DNA of 64,000 nt, from assembly GCA_902167985.1 (NCBI GenBank), contig CABHNZ010000002.1:248001-312000 (forward strand), read 5' to 3'. Source of the DNA: Shinella sp. UYSO24 (GTDB taxonomy: Bacteria > Pseudomonadota > Alphaproteobacteria > Rhizobiales > Rhizobiaceae). The position numbers were made by a program, and so were the translations under genes. The first letter of the stretch is position 1. Every line of letters begins with the position of its first letter. This document shows positions 8,614 to 20,681 of this stretch, in pieces. The notes beneath the pieces are model-generated. The model worked only from the letters and a program-made list of their open reading frames with translations, was not told the DNA's origin and ran no database searches.

Positions 8614-9081
8614 TCAGGTGGCGGAAAAGCCTGTCTGGCGCAGAGCCTCGCCGGCAATCATCGCGGCCGACATGGCGACGTTGATGGAGCGCTGTCCCTC
8701 GAGCATCGGGATCAGCACGCGGGCTTCCGCCCTGTCGTGGACGGTATCAGGCACGCCGGCACTTTCGCGGCCGAAGAGCAGGATATCGTCGGGGCGGAAA
8801 ACGTGGTCGGTATAGGGCAGCGCCGCCCTGGTGGAGGCAAGCACGAGGCGGCGGCCGGTCGTTGCCCGCCAGTCCTCGAAATGCTGCCAGCTGACATGGC
8901 GGGTCAGCGCCACGCTTGCGATATAATCCATGCCGGCGCGCTTCAGGTTGCGGTCGGAAATATCGAAGCCGGCCGGCTCGATAATGTCGACGCCCAGGCC
9001 GAGGCAGGCGGCAAGCCGCAGGATCGTGCCGGTATTGCCAGGGATATCGGGCTGGTAGAGGGCGATGCGCAGGTCGGTCAT
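8614..9081 (-). CDS. trmL: tRNA (cytidine(34)-2'-O)-methyltransferase
   Basis: A 155-residue SPOUT-family methyltransferase, the minimal TrmL type that methylates the ribose of the wobble base of certain leucine tRNAs using S-adenosylmethionine. The three family motifs are present: NTGTILRLAACLGLG (motif 1), ILLFGRESAGVP (motif 2) and SINVAMSAAMIAGEAL (motif 3), which together form the knotted cofactor site. Length is normal for the family and the start MTDLRIALYQPDIPGN is typical. It is transcribed away from the ABC exporter gene that follows. Confidence 0.9.
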   Translation of the reverse strand: MTDLRIALYQPDIPGNTGTILRLAACLGLGVDIIEPAGFDISDRNLKRAGMDYIASVALTRHVSWQHFEDWRATTGRRLVLASTRAALPYTDHVFRPDDILLFGRESAGVPDTVHDRAEARVLIPMLEGQRSINVAMSAAMIAGEALRQTGFSAT

Positions 9082-9475
9082 GGGACTTGATTAGGCGAGG
9101 GGGGCTGTCGGCTCAAGTCCTTTTCGCTCGTGATGATCCGCCCTGCCGGCCGTAGCCGCTGCCGATTTGGGGTTTTCAATTTCAACGCGAAAGGTTAGAA
9201 ACAACCATCTTCAAGCCCGAGCAACGGAGGCGTCCATGGATATGACCGTGCTTTTTCGCCTCCCGCGCCAGAACCGATGGTTCATGGCCTAGGCGTTCTG
9301 CGGTTCAGGCGATTTCCCAGTTTTTTTGACACGCGATGCGAACGCATGACGTTTGATCCCCGTTGAAGGGGACAGCACGTCGTCATCGCATCGAGATACG
9401 GCCGTTCCCGTCGATTGCCGCCCTTTCATTTGCGGGCGGGCATTCGGGTTTGGCCATCATCAGATGGAGTTCTTC
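9082..9475. other. Divergent intergenic region between trmL and the first ABC exporter
   Basis: Promoter region for two divergent genes. A run of seven T followed by GACA gives TTGACA at 9326-9331, a consensus -35 hexamer on the plus strand, but I see no good -10 at 17 bases. It also holds an 18-codon open frame (separate entry). Confidence 0.35.
9236..9292 (+). CDS. Possible 18-codon leader-type ORF
   Basis: The frame reads MDMTVLFRLPRQNRWFMA and stops at TAG 9290-9292. It is preceded by CGGAGG five bases before the ATG, a stronger ribosome site than most genes here have. It lies about 180 bases upstream of the ABC exporter start. This may be chance; no attenuator structure was identified. 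Confidence 0.2.
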   Translation: MDMTVLFRLPRQNRWFMA

Positions 9476-11349
9476 ATGTTCTCGTGGTTCGAGAAACGCA
9501 TCAATCCCTATCCGGACGAAGTGCCGACGCAGCCGCCGTCGGGGCTCGTGCCGTTCCTCTGGCATTATACGCGGCCCGTCTGGCCCTGGGTCATCACCAT
9601 GGCGTTCTGCACCATGCTGATCGCGCTTGGCGAAGTCATGCTGTTCCAGTTCCTCGGCGATATCGTCAACTGGCTGTCGGTGGCCGATCGGGCGACCTTC
9701 CTGCAGGACGAGTGGAAGACGCTTGTCATGATGGCGTTCGTGGTGCTGGTCGGGCTGCCGCTCGTTGCCGGGTTCAATTCGCTCATCATGCACCAGATCC
9801 TGATGGGCAATTTCCCGATGATCGCGCGCTGGCAGATGCATCGCTTCCTGCTGCGCCACTCTATGACCTTCTTCGCCAACGAATTTGCCGGCCGGGTCTC
9901 GACCAAGGTGATGCAGACCTCGCTTGCAGTGCGCGAGACGGTGATGAAGGTGCTCGACGTCTTCGTCTATGTCGTCACCTATTTCATCTCGATGGTCGTC
10001 GTCGTCGCCTCGGCGGATGTGCGGCTTGCCATTCCGCTCGTCATCTGGATCGCGGCCTATGGCACGACCGTCGCCTATTTCGTGCCGCGCCTGCGCAAGA
10101 TTTCGGCCCGGCAGGCGGATGCGCGCTCGATGATGACCGGCCGCGTGGTCGACAGCTATACGAATATCGCCACCGTCAAGCTGTTCTCGCATGCGGGACG
10201 GGAGGAGAGCTATGCGCGCGATGCGATGGATGTCTTCCTCGGCAGCGTGCATGACCAGATGCGCAAGGTCACGGCCTTCCAGGTTCTCGTCTATTCCTAC
10301 AATTGCGCGGCACTGTTTGCCGTCGGTGCGCTGTCGATCTGGTTCTGGCTGGACAGCGCGATCTCGATCGGCGCGATTGCGATCTCGATCGGGCTTGCGA
10401 TGCGTATCAACGGCATGTCGCAATGGGTGATGTGGGAAGTCTCGGCTCTCTTCGAAAACATCGGCACCGTCTATGACGGCATTTCGATGATGAAGAAGGC
10501 GCATGACGTGACCGACATGCCGGGCGCAAGGCGCTCAACAGCGGTCGCGGCCAGATCCGCTACGAGGGCGTGCGGTTCCATTACGGCAAGGACAAGGGCG
10601 TCATCGACGGGCTTTCGCTCGATATTGCGGCCGGCGAGAAGGTGGGGCTGGTCGGACGATCGGGGGCCGGCAAGACGACGCTGATGAACCTGCTGTTGCG
10701 CTTCTACGATCTGGAGGCCGGCCGCATCACCATAGACGGGCATGATATTTCCGCCGTGACGCAGGAGAGCCTGCGCGCGATGATCGGCGTCGTCACGCAG
10801 GACAGTTCGCTGCTGCATCGTTCCATCCGCGACAACATTGCCTATGGCCGCCCGGATGCAACGGATGCCGAGATCATCGAGGCGGCGAAACGGGCGAATG
10901 CCTGGGACTTCATCGAGGGGCTGGTCGATCTTCAGGGCCGTACCGGACTTGATGCCCATGCCGGCGAACGCGGCGTGAAACTTTCCGGCGGTCAGCGCCA
11001 GCGGATCGCGATCGCCCGTGTCTTCCTCAAGGATGCGCCGATCCTGGTGCTCGACGAGGCGACTTCGGCGCTGGATTCCGAGGTCGAGGCGGCGATCCAG
11101 GATAATCTCTTTGCGCTGATGGAGGGCAAGACGGTGATCGCGATCGCCCATCGCCTGTCGACGCTGACCGAGATGGACCGGCTGATCGTGCTCGACAGGG
11201 GCGGGATCGTCGAGGAGGGAACGCATCAGGCGCTGGTGGCGGAAGGCGGTCTCTATGCCGATCTCTGGAACCGTCAGTCCGGCGGTTTCATCGCCGATCA
11301 GGTTGATGGGGCAGCGCTTAAGGCCAAGGGAGAGCAGGCGGCCGAATAG
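9476..11349 (+). CDS. ABC exporter, fused membrane and ATPase domains (first paralogue, frame break)
   Basis: ABCB-type half-exporter of about 624 residues: six membrane helices (roughly 30-320) followed by an ATPase domain with Walker A GRSGAGKTT, Q-loop VTQDSSLLHRSI, signature LSGGQRQR and Walker [15 protein letters not shown]. All ATPase motifs are intact. Such proteins export lipids, peptides or drugs as dimers; the substrate is unknown. The frame slips by one base near 10527 (after HDVTDMPG; it resumes as RKALNSGRGQIRYEGVRF), another base-loss event in ccgggcgc. I choose the ATG at 9476 (MFSWFEKRINPYP) because GGAG lies six bases upstream; the ATG at 9464 is an alternative. Closely related to the gene at 14256-16117. 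Confidence 0.85.
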
Positions 11350-11484
11350 GCCGCCTCATACTCTTTGGTCAGAAAATGTGACAGGTGCAGGTCATAATAA
11401 GCGCGTACCTCTGGTAAGTGTTTGTTCAGTGATACATGCCAAAAATTCGGGGAGACCTTTTCCCTGAACCTGTTGCGGTATTTT

Positions 11485-13430
11485 ATGACCTCTTTGAAGA
11501 TAAAAATTTTCCTGCCGGCACTCTTCGCTCTCATCGTCGTCATTCTCGTTGCGCAAGGTGCCGCTGGCATGCGCTCCGTCTGGCAGCTCAACGATCAGGC
11601 TGCCAATATCACGGGCCGCATGGACAAGACGCTGATGATTGCGACATGGAACGGCAGTTCTCGGATGTTCGCCGCCTTTACCTGATGGTGCTGTCGGCCA
11701 GCGATTCACAGGAGCGCGAGACGCTTCTCGGCCAGCTGAAGACCGCCAATGCAGAGCGCGTGGCCGCATTCAAGGCATTCAGCGATGCGCAGGGACCGGT
11801 CAAGCGGCCGAAATTTGAATCGCTTGCGACGCTGGTTGCCGATTATGACAAGCTCGGCGCGCAGTTCGTCAGCCTGATCAGCAGCTCGAAGATCTATGAC
11901 GCCAAGGCCGTCATTGCCGAGATGACGCCGAAGGGCGGTGCCGCCGGCGCCATCGTGCAGGGCATGATCGAGGACAATCGCAATGGTGCTATCGCCGAAC
12001 AGAAGGCGGCACAGGCGGCGACCAGCTTCATCACCATGTCGACGATTGCCGGTGTGGCGATTGCCGTGCTGATGGCGCTCGGCGCGGCTGTTCTCAGCCT
12101 TGTGCGGGTGACGCGTCCGATCGGTGCGATCACCGGTTCGATGAATGTGCTTGCCTCCGGCAATAACGGTGTCGAGATCCCCTATGCGGGCCGCAAGGAT
12201 GAAATCGGCGAGATGGCGGCAGCCGTTGCCGTCTTCCGCGACAATGCTCTGGCGCGCGAGCGGCTGGAAGCCGAGACCGAGGCCAATCGTTCGATGAGCG
12301 AGCGCGAGCGGATTGCCCGCGAAGAACAGAAGGCGCATGAGGCGGCCGAGGTTGCCTTTGCCGTCGACAGCCTTGCCGGCGGCCTGAAGAGCCTGTCGGA
12401 TGGCGACATGACCTTCCGCCTGAATGACGAGTTTGCCGGCCAGCTGGACCAGCTGCGCCTCAACTTCAACGAATCCGTCGAGAAGCTGCAGGGTGTTCTG
12501 TCGGCCGTCGGCGATAATGCCCGGATGATCGATGCCGGTGCCAACGAGATCCGCGCCTCGGCCGACGATCTCTCCAAGCGTACCGAACAGCAGGCGGCCT
12601 CCGTCGAGGAGACGGCTGCGGCGCTGGAACAGGTGACGACGGCGGTCAAAGACTCCGCCAGCCGCGCCAGCGAGGCGGGCGAACTGGTTGCCTCGACGCG
12701 TCAGGGCGCCGAGCAGTCGGGCGAAATCGTCCGTCAGGCGGTTGCCGCCATGGAGGCGATCGAGAAGTCGTCGAACGAGATCGGCAACATTATCGGCGTC
12801 ATCGACGATATCGCCTTCCAGACCAATCTTCTGGCGCTGAATGCCGGCGTCGAGGCAGCGCGTGCAGGCGAAGCCGGCAAGGGCTTTGCCGTCGTCGCAC
12901 AGGAAGTGCGCGAGCTTGCCCAGCGGTCGGCCAATGCCGCCAAGGAAATCAAGACGCTGATCAACACATCGAGCCAGCAGGTGGCGAGCGGTGTGGATCT
13001 GGTGGATCGCACCGGCAAGGCGCTCGAAACGATCGTTGCCAATGTCCAGCGGATCAATTCCAACGTCACCTCGATCGTGACGGCGGCGCGCGAACAGTCG
13101 ACCGGTCTGTCCGAGATCAACACCTCGGTCAACCAGATGGACCAGGGCACGCAGCAGAATGCTGCGATGGTGGAGCAGACGACGGCTGCAAGCCATGGTC
13201 TTGCCACGCAGGCCGCCTCGCTCAACGAGCTGCTTTCGCAGTTCAAGCTCGGCAATGGCAATGGCAGTGGCAGTGGCAATGGCCAGTTTGGTGCTGCTGC
13301 CCCGGCTTCGCGCCGGCCGCAGGCGGCCGCCCCCCGGTCGCCGGTCCGCGCCATGGGCGCCCGCATCGCATCGGCCTTCGGTGGCGGCGCTTCGGCCGCT
13401 GCCGCCAAGCAGGAATGGTCGGAATTCTGA
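11485..13430 (+). CDS. Methyl-accepting chemotaxis protein (frame break)
   Basis: Membrane chemoreceptor of about 648 residues. Order: N-terminal membrane helix ([18 protein letters not shown]), a periplasmic helical sensor of about 150 residues, second membrane helix ([20 protein letters not shown]), HAMP, a second HAMP-like stretch ([17 protein letters not shown]), and the signalling domain with the conserved hairpin tip [20 protein letters not shown]. The C-terminus is EWSEF, fitting the xWxxF pentapeptide that tethers CheR/CheB, after a Gly/Asn/Ser linker coded by repeated ggcaat/ggcagt hexamers. The frame breaks near 11641 (attgcgacatgg; one c is probably missing, giving [14 protein letters not shown]). 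No che genes are adjacent, so this is an orphan receptor whose ligand is unknown. Confidence 0.9.
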
Positions 13431-13457
13431 TCGGGCCTGTGGCCACGACATAGACAG

Positions 13458-13480
13458 ACGGCGGCTTCGGCCGCCGTTTT
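13458..13480 (+). terminator. Hairpin terminator after the chemoreceptor gene
   Basis: Stem ACGGCGGC (13458-13465) with GCCGCCGT (13470-13477), a stable TTCG loop, and TTTT immediately following. Confidence 0.85.
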
Positions 13481-13484
13481 GCGT

Positions 13485-13766
13485 TCAGCGTCGCCCTTCG
13501 CGGACATGCCATAGGCGCAGGATAATTATGTTATCCCGTTGCAGCTCGTAACGGATTTCATAATCGGCAACGAGGAGGCGCCGCACTTCGCGAGGGTCGA
13601 ATTCCGTCAGCCTTTCACCGCGTCTTGGATAGGCAAGCAAGAGATCAGGCGGGCTTGAGACAAGCTTTCTCATCACCCGTGCCGCAGCGGCAGGGTTTAC
13701 AGGCGCAAGGAACCTATGAAGGCGCTGGAGATCGTCGAGGGCTTTCGATGACCAGCGCAGGTTCAT
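13485..13766 (-). CDS. RelE/ParE-family toxin
   Basis: A 93-residue protein of the RelE/ParE fold: NLRWSSKALDDLQRLHRFL at the N-terminus, SPPDLLLAYPRRGERL in the middle and RRLLVADYEIRYELQRD with a terminal IIILRLWHVREGRR. This matches ParE-like toxins, which poison gyrase or cut mRNA; sequence alone does not tell which. It starts 38 bases downstream of the antitoxin gene on the same strand, in antitoxin-first order. Confidence 0.85.
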   Translation of the reverse strand: MNLRWSSKALDDLQRLHRFLAPVNPAAAARVMRKLVSSPPDLLLAYPRRGERLTEFDPREVRRLLVADYEIRYELQRDNIIILRLWHVREGRR

Positions 13767-13804
13767 CCGACAACATCTCCCTTTGGATCTCCCTCAGGTT
13801 CGCA

Positions 13805-14065
13805 TCAAATCGGGCGCTTGAGCGGGTTGGATGTAGCAAGGCTTGCCGCCCATTGTTCAACGCGTTCATGATCGACAGTCGCACCACGATCGACATCGGC
13901 CAACGCCTCAATGGTCATCGCATGCCGCGCGTCCCGGATAGCAAACCAGTCCGACAGGGCCTGCTCGACGACCCATGCCTCGGACTTGTCCAATCGGTGT
14001 GCAAGATCCTCGACCTTTTCGGCGAGATCCGCGGAAATGTCAGCGCTGAGGATGCGGCTCTTCAT
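13805..14065 (-). CDS. Ribbon-helix-helix antitoxin (CopG/ParD-like)
   Basis: An 86-residue protein beginning MKSRILSADISADLAEKVEDL with LDKSEAWVVEQALSDWF: a short beta-strand and two helices, the ribbon-helix-helix DNA-binding form. The C-terminal half (VDHERVEQWAASL) is the usual toxin-wrapping arm. It precedes the RelE/ParE toxin gene on the minus strand. Expected to bind its own promoter in the stretch upstream of 14065. Confidence 0.8.
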   Translation of the reverse strand: MKSRILSADISADLAEKVEDLAHRLDKSEAWVVEQALSDWFAIRDARHAMTIEALADVDRGATVDHERVEQWAASLATSNPLKRPI

Positions 14066-14255
14066 GAAACGGGCTCCTGACCTTCAAGCTGCGGTCGTCT
14101 CGGCATTATAATCCGGCGCCATTTGCGGGCAAGCCATGCAACACGTGCGACCGGATCCCTGTCGCACGTCCGTTCTTTCGCGCCTTACCAAAATGTAACG
14201 CGCGCACGCCGTCTTCCACTTTGCCGTGTCGTGGAATCGGCCCTATATCGACGGC

Positions 14256-16117
<1,862 letters not shown>

Positions 16118-16173
16118 GGGTTTTTGAGGGGGGCGGCCGACGCCGGGTGGGCTCTTGGAAGGCTATGCGCCGG

Positions 16174-17117
16174 TCAGTGGCTGGTGATGGCGATATCGGC
16201 GATCAGGCCGTCGTGGTTTGAGCCGAGCGACGAGGGCAGGGCCCGGATCGAGCGGAATTTCAAAGGCTGCCTCACATAGATATGGTCGATCGCCATGCCG
16301 AGGGCGCCGAGCCTGACCGGCCATGTGGCAGGCTCCCAGTCGGCGGTCTTCATGCCCGTCCAGTAGAGAAATTCCCGCATGTCGGCGTCAGCGTCGAGGC
16401 GTTGAAATCACCGGACAGCACGAGCGGGCCGTCCGTATCGGTGATCGCAAGCGCCGCGTGGATCAGCTCCAGCTCGTGAAAGCCGTCGAAATAGGGCTTT
16501 GTCGTGTGGATGCCGGCGACATGGATCTTCTGGCCGTGGAGCGTCACGTCGGCGAGGATGAAGCGGTTTTCGAAGATGATGCTGAGCGAGCGGATCGAAC
16601 CGTTTTCGAGCGGGGTCTTCGACAGCATCAGCTGGTCGCAATCCTCGATCATCACGCCGCAGCCGATGCGGTAGGGATAGGTTGCCGCAAGCTCCTGCAG
16701 GTGCGGCACCAGCGGTTCGGCCTCCATGACATTGACCACATCGGCGCCGGATGTGGCGATCGCCTTGGTGATGGCCTCGCTGTTGGAATAGTTGTCGTCG
16801 AGAATGTTGAAGGACATCAGCCGGAATGTCGGCGCGGCGTAATCCGCATCGGATACCATTGAGACGAATGTACGGGTCATCCAGAGGGTGTGGCCGGCGA
16901 GCAAAACGGCAGCGATGAGAATCAGATAGCCGCCGATGCTACGGTAAAGCACGAGGGCGACAAGCATGGCGACGATGCAGCCGACGGTGGCGTGAAGCTG
17001 GAGGCTGTGCAGCGTCGCGAGCAGCCAGTGCGGATGGATGTAGCGGGTGGCAATGGCCAGAAGTGTAAGCGACACAATGACGCAGATCGCGACATGCAGG
17101 GTCTGTCTGATGGTCAT
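16174..17117 (-). CDS. Membrane-anchored endonuclease/exonuclease/phosphatase family protein (frame break)
   Basis: About 314 residues. Three N-terminal hydrophobic segments (around IRQTLHVAICVIVSLTLLAI, LHATVGCIVAMLVALVLY and GGYLILIAAVLLAGHTLW) anchor a C-terminal domain of the EEP superfamily. Catalytic motifs seen: RLMSFNILDDN, the glutamate of VVNVMEAEP, SGDFNAS, AIDHIYV and the terminal SNHDGLIADI. Members cut phosphodiester bonds in nucleic acids or lipids; the substrate is unknown. The frame breaks near 16390 between NASTLTP and DMREFLYWTG, one base missing. Start chosen at the ATG of MTIRQTL (17115-17117), since the longer upstream frame has no membrane-protein character. Confidence 0.8.
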
Positions 17118-17560
17118 CTGTCCCACGCGATCCGTTTTGTCCGGCGGCTCTTGGCCCAAAAAGGGCCGTAGCACGGGCGTTTCGACCACGCAATTGCGAT
17201 GTTGGGGCGGCGTTTGGCCGCTTCGTTGCGGCAGCGCAATGTGCTTAAATGATCGCTGACTAAGGTTCGATTCAGGAACAGGAAAATCCGTTTCCTCCGG
17301 CCGCCGCCGAACTGTTTTGAAAGTCGCGCCAAGGTTGTTTCGCTGCGCCGCGAAAGCCGCCTGTTCGCAGGTGCAATGGCGAAACGGCAGGGATCGACTA
17401 CGTCTAAAGTTCTGCAATCGGGCATTGAAATGCCGGCTTGCTGGACCTCCGGTGTTCGAATTATGCTGGACATTGCTTCGCCACGCGCGGAGGAGGAGGC
17501 AGGTCGATCCCATGGAGAGAGGCGGGGTCGCCTGATGATGCGTGAGAGGATGGTGGAACC
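17118..17560. other. Divergent intergenic region upstream of petA
   Basis: About 440 bases with no supported gene, between the divergent EEP-family gene and petABC. It should hold the petABC promoter. Open frames crossing it on either strand are continuations of the neighbouring genes' frames with no protein character. I see no clear consensus promoter. Confidence 0.35.
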
Positions 17561-18162
17561 GTGACAGATCATACTTCGCATGGGCCAGTTTCGGGCGACA
17601 ATCCCGGAGATGGTCGGCCGAGCCGACGCGCCGTGATTTTCTCTACCTGACGACCGGAATGGCCGGGGCCGTGGGAGCGGCTGCGGTGGCATGGCCGTTC
17701 ATCGACCAGATGCGGCCCGACCAGTCGACGCTGGCGCTTGCCTCGATCGAGGTGAATGTCGCAGCGCTTCAGCCGGGCATGTCGCTCACCGTCAAATGGC
17801 GCGGCAAGCCGGTGTTCATCCGCAACCGCACGCCGGAAGAGGTGGCCGCGGCAGCGCAGGTGCCGCTCGACCAGCTGAAGGACCCGGTGGCGCGCAATGC
17901 CAACCTGCCTTCCGACGCGCAGGCGACTGGCGTCGATCGCTCTGCCGGTGCCGGCAAGGAGAACTGGATCGTGATGATCGGCTCCTGTACTCATCTCGGC
18001 TGTGTGCCGCTCGGTCAATCCGGCGAATATAACGGGTGGTTCTGTCCCTGCCACGGCTCGGTCTATGATACGGCCGGGCGTATCCGAAAGGGGCCTGCGC
18101 CACAGAACCTGGCAATGCCGGCCTTCACGTTCAAATCCGATACCGTGATCCAGATCGGCTAA
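17561..18162 (+). CDS. petA: Ubiquinol-cytochrome c reductase Rieske iron-sulfur subunit (frame break)
   Basis: Rieske subunit of the cytochrome bc1 complex; carries electrons from ubiquinol to cytochrome c1. N-terminal twin-arginine-type anchor TRRDFLYLTTGMAGAVG, then the cluster-binding boxes SCTHLGCVPLG and FCPCHGSVYDTAG, whose two Cys and two His bind the 2Fe-2S centre and whose second Cys pair forms the disulfide. The start is a GTG (17561, M-TDHTSHGPVSGD), and the frame slips by one base near 17615 (DGRP, then EPTRRDFLY), one c probably lost from cggccgag. Restored length is about 200 residues. First gene of petABC; 18 bases before petB. Confidence 0.92.
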
Positions 18163-18180
18163 AGGGGGAGGGCCAAGATC

Positions 18181-19593
18181 ATGAGCGACCATTCCACCTA
18201 TCAGCCGTCTTCCGGCCTTGAAAAATGGATCGACCAGCGGCTGCCCTTGCCGCGGCTGATCCATGACAGTTTCATCTCCTATCCGGTGCCGCGCAATCTG
18301 AACTATGCCTATACGTTCGGTGCCATGCTCTCGGTCATGCTGGTCATACAGATCCTGACCGGCGTCGTGCTGGCCATGCATTACGTCGCCTCGACGGGCA
18401 TGGCCTTCGACAGCGTCGAGAAGGTTATGCGCGACGTCAACCATGGCTGGCTCTTGCGCTACATGCACTCGAACGGCGCCTCGTTCTTCTTCGTCGCCGT
18501 CTATCTGCACATCGCCCGCGGCCTCTATTACGGCTCCTACAAGGCGCCGCGCGAGATCCTCTGGATCCTCGGCGTCGTCATTTACCTCTTGATGATGGCG
18601 ACCGGCTTCATGGGCTATGTGCTGCCCTGGGGGCAGATGTCGTTCTGGGGCGCAACCGTGATCACCGGCTTCTTCTCGGCCTTTCCGGTGGTCGGCGACT
18701 GGATCCAGACGTTTCTGCTCGGCGGCTTTGCCGTCGACCAGCCGACGCTCAACCGGTTCTTCTCGCTGCATTACCTTCTGCCGTTCATGATTGCCGGCGT
18801 CGTCGTCCTGCATATCTGGGCGCTGCATGTGACGGGGCAGACCAATCCGACCGGCGTCGAGATCAAGACCAAGACCGATACTGTGGCGTTTACGCCCTAT
18901 GCGACGCTCAAAGATGCGCTGGGCGTTTCGGTGTTTCTCATCGTCTATGCGTGGTTCGTCTTCTACCTGCCGAATTTCCTCGGCCATCCGGACAATTACA
19001 TTCCGGCCGATGCCCTGAAGACGCCGGCGCATATCGTGCCGGAATGGTATTACCTGCCGTTCTACGCGATGCTGCGCTCTATCACCTTCAACTTCCTGTT
19101 CATCGATTCGAAGCTCGGCGGCGTGCTGGTGATGTTCGGGTCGATCATCATCCTGTTCTTCCTGCCATGGCTCGATACGTCCAAGGTGCGCTCAGCCGTC
19201 TACCGGCCGTGGTACAAGGTGTTCTTCTGGCTCTTCGTTGCCAATGCCATCCTGCTCGGCTGGCTCGGCTCGCAGCCGGCGGAGGGCGTCTATACGACGC
19301 TGTCGCAGTTCTGCACGCTCTATTATTTCGCCTTCTTCCTCGTCATCATGCCGCTTCTCGGCCTCTTCGAGACGCCGCGGCGCATTCCGAACTCGATCAC
19401 CGAGGCGGTGCTGGAGGAGAAGAACAGGCCGAAGGCGAAGTGGGCCAAGGTCGGCTCGGCACCCGCCGAAGGCGAGGATGACGACGAGCATGAGGAGGGG
19501 CATGGCGACGGGTCGAAAGCTCATGCCAAGGCCGGAGACAATCCCCCGGACAGGGCCGGAGACAAGACGCTTGAGACGGAGGGCCGGAGATGA
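18181..19593 (+). CDS. petB: Cytochrome b of the bc1 complex
   Basis: Central membrane subunit (470 residues) that holds both b haems and the quinol oxidation and reduction sites. Haem-ligand helices are visible ([59 protein letters not shown]), as is the Qo-site [14 protein letters not shown]. The C-terminus extends about 50 residues past the last membrane helix as an acidic, His- and Asp-rich tail ([15 protein letters not shown]) that differs from the typical length of about 420-440. Preceded by a purine-rich ribosome site (GGGGGAGG). Overlaps petC by four bases (ATGA), indicating coupled translation. Confidence 0.95.
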   Translation: MSDHSTYQPSSGLEKWIDQRLPLPRLIHDSFISYPVPRNLNYAYTFGAMLSVMLVIQILTGVVLAMHYVASTGMAFDSVEKVMRDVNHGWLLRYMHSNGASFFFVAVYLHIARGLYYGSYKAPREILWILGVVIYLLMMATGFMGYVLPWGQMSFWGATVITGFFSAFPVVGDWIQTFLLGGFAVDQPTLNRFFSLHYLLPFMIAGVVVLHIWALHVTGQTNPTGVEIKTKTDTVAFTPYATLKDALGVSVFLIVYAWFVFYLPNFLGHPDNYIPADALKTPAHIVPEWYYLPFYAMLRSITFNFLFIDSKLGGVLVMFGSIIILFFLPWLDTSKVRSAVYRPWYKVFFWLFVANAILLGWLGSQPAEGVYTTLSQFCTLYYFAFFLVIMPLLGLFETPRRIPNSITEAVLEEKNRPKAKWAKVGSAPAEGEDDDEHEEGHGDGSKAHAKAGDNPPDRAGDKTLETEGRR

Positions 19594-20546
19594 GGACGAT
19601 GAGACGTTTTCTCACCGCTGACCGTTCAGGCCGTGCCGCCTTTCTAAAGGCAAGACCGGTCATCGCCGCGCTGGTGATGGCTGCCGGAATGGCCTGTCTT
19701 TCGCCCTTGGCCTTGGCGCAGGATAAGCCTTCGCCGGCCGGAGGGGATGCTTCGCATTCGGAAACGCCGCATTTTCCGATCGAGCACCCGAAGCATGTCT
19801 CCTGGAGCTTTTCCGGGCCCTTCGGCCATTACGACAAGGGTCAGTTGCAGCGCGGGCTGAAGGTCTACACGGAAGTCTGTTCCGCCTGTCACTCGATGAA
19901 CCTCGTTGCGTTCCGCACGCTTCGCGACCTCGGTTATTCCGAGGCGCAGGTGAAGGCGTTTGCCGCCAATTACAAGGTGCAGGACGGGCCGAATGACGAG
20001 GGTGAGATGTTCGAGCGGCCGGCCATTCCGTCCGACTATTTTCCGTCGCCCTTCCCGAATGCGCAGGCGGCGGCTGCCGCCAATAACGGAGCGGCGCCGC
20101 CGGACATGTCGCTTCTCGCCAAGGCGCGGGGCGTGGAGCGCGGCTTTCCGCAATTCATCTTCGATATCTTCACCCAGTATCAGGAGGGCGGGCCTGACTA
20201 TATCTACTCGCTGCTGACGGGATATCAGGATCCGCCGAAGGGTGTCGCCGTGCCGGAGGGCGGGCATTACAATCCGTATTTCGTCGCGGCCGCCTCGCTT
20301 GCCATGCCGCCGCCGCTCAGCGCCGATCAGGTGACATATGACGATGGGGCGCCACAGACCGTCGATCAATATTCGAAAGACGTCTCGGCCTTCCTGATGT
20401 GGGCCGCCGAGCCGCATCTGGAAGAGCGCAAGCGCACCGGCTTCATGGTAATGGTCTTCCTCGTCATCTTCACGGGGCTCATCTATCTCACCAAGAAATC
20501 CGTCTATGCGCGGAAAGAGCCGGATGCCGAGCCGCAGCGCGGCTGA
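19590..20546 (+). CDS. petC: Cytochrome c1 of the bc1 complex
   Basis: A 318-residue c-type cytochrome that passes electrons from the Rieske protein to soluble cytochrome c. A long N-terminal signal peptide ends near [10 protein letters not shown]; the haem is attached at VCSACHSMN; the distal Met ligand is probably in [11 protein letters not shown]-terminal hydrophobic segment ([20 protein letters not shown]) anchors it in the inner membrane. Unlike Bradyrhizobium, b and c1 are separate genes here. The start overlaps the petB stop, and a strong hairpin terminator follows. Confidence 0.95.
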   Translation: MRTMRRFLTADRSGRAAFLKARPVIAALVMAAGMACLSPLALAQDKPSPAGGDASHSETPHFPIEHPKHVSWSFSGPFGHYDKGQLQRGLKVYTEVCSACHSMNLVAFRTLRDLGYSEAQVKAFAANYKVQDGPNDEGEMFERPAIPSDYFPSPFPNAQAAAAANNGAAPPDMSLLAKARGVERGFPQFIFDIFTQYQEGGPDYIYSLLTGYQDPPKGVAVPEGGHYNPYFVAAASLAMPPPLSADQVTYDDGAPQTVDQYSKDVSAFLMWAAEPHLEERKRTGFMVMVFLVIFTGLIYLTKKSVYARKEPDAEPQRG

Positions 20547-20572
20547 GGCGCTCGCAATGTGTCTTCGTCGGG

Positions 20573-20598
20573 AAAAGGCGGCGCTGCCGCCTTTTCTT
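20573..20598 (+). terminator. Terminator of petABC
   Basis: AAAAGGCGGC hairpin with GCCGCCTTTT across a GCT loop (stem 20577-20582/20586-20591), flanked by A4 and T4. Lies 27 bases past the petC stop. Confidence 0.85.
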
Positions 20599-20681
20599 GT
20601 TCGGGTCGCCCTTTTTCATTTGGGATGGCGGGCGCAAGTTGATAGGTTCCGGCCAATATCGTTCCAAATATCCAGAGTATC

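Noticed and set aside
8103-8815. Overlapping open frames on both strands in the tandem repeat region
   Set aside because: The predicted proteins repeat themselves and have Gly/Pro/Arg-rich composition; no ribosome site or family.
9383-10504. 373-codon open frame antisense to the first ABC exporter
   Set aside because: Composition (His, Asp, Arg) is that of a reverse-strand shadow; the sense frame has all ABC motifs.
11706-13451. 581-codon open frame antisense to the chemoreceptor
   Set aside because: Shadow of a highly codon-biased gene; no domain recognised.
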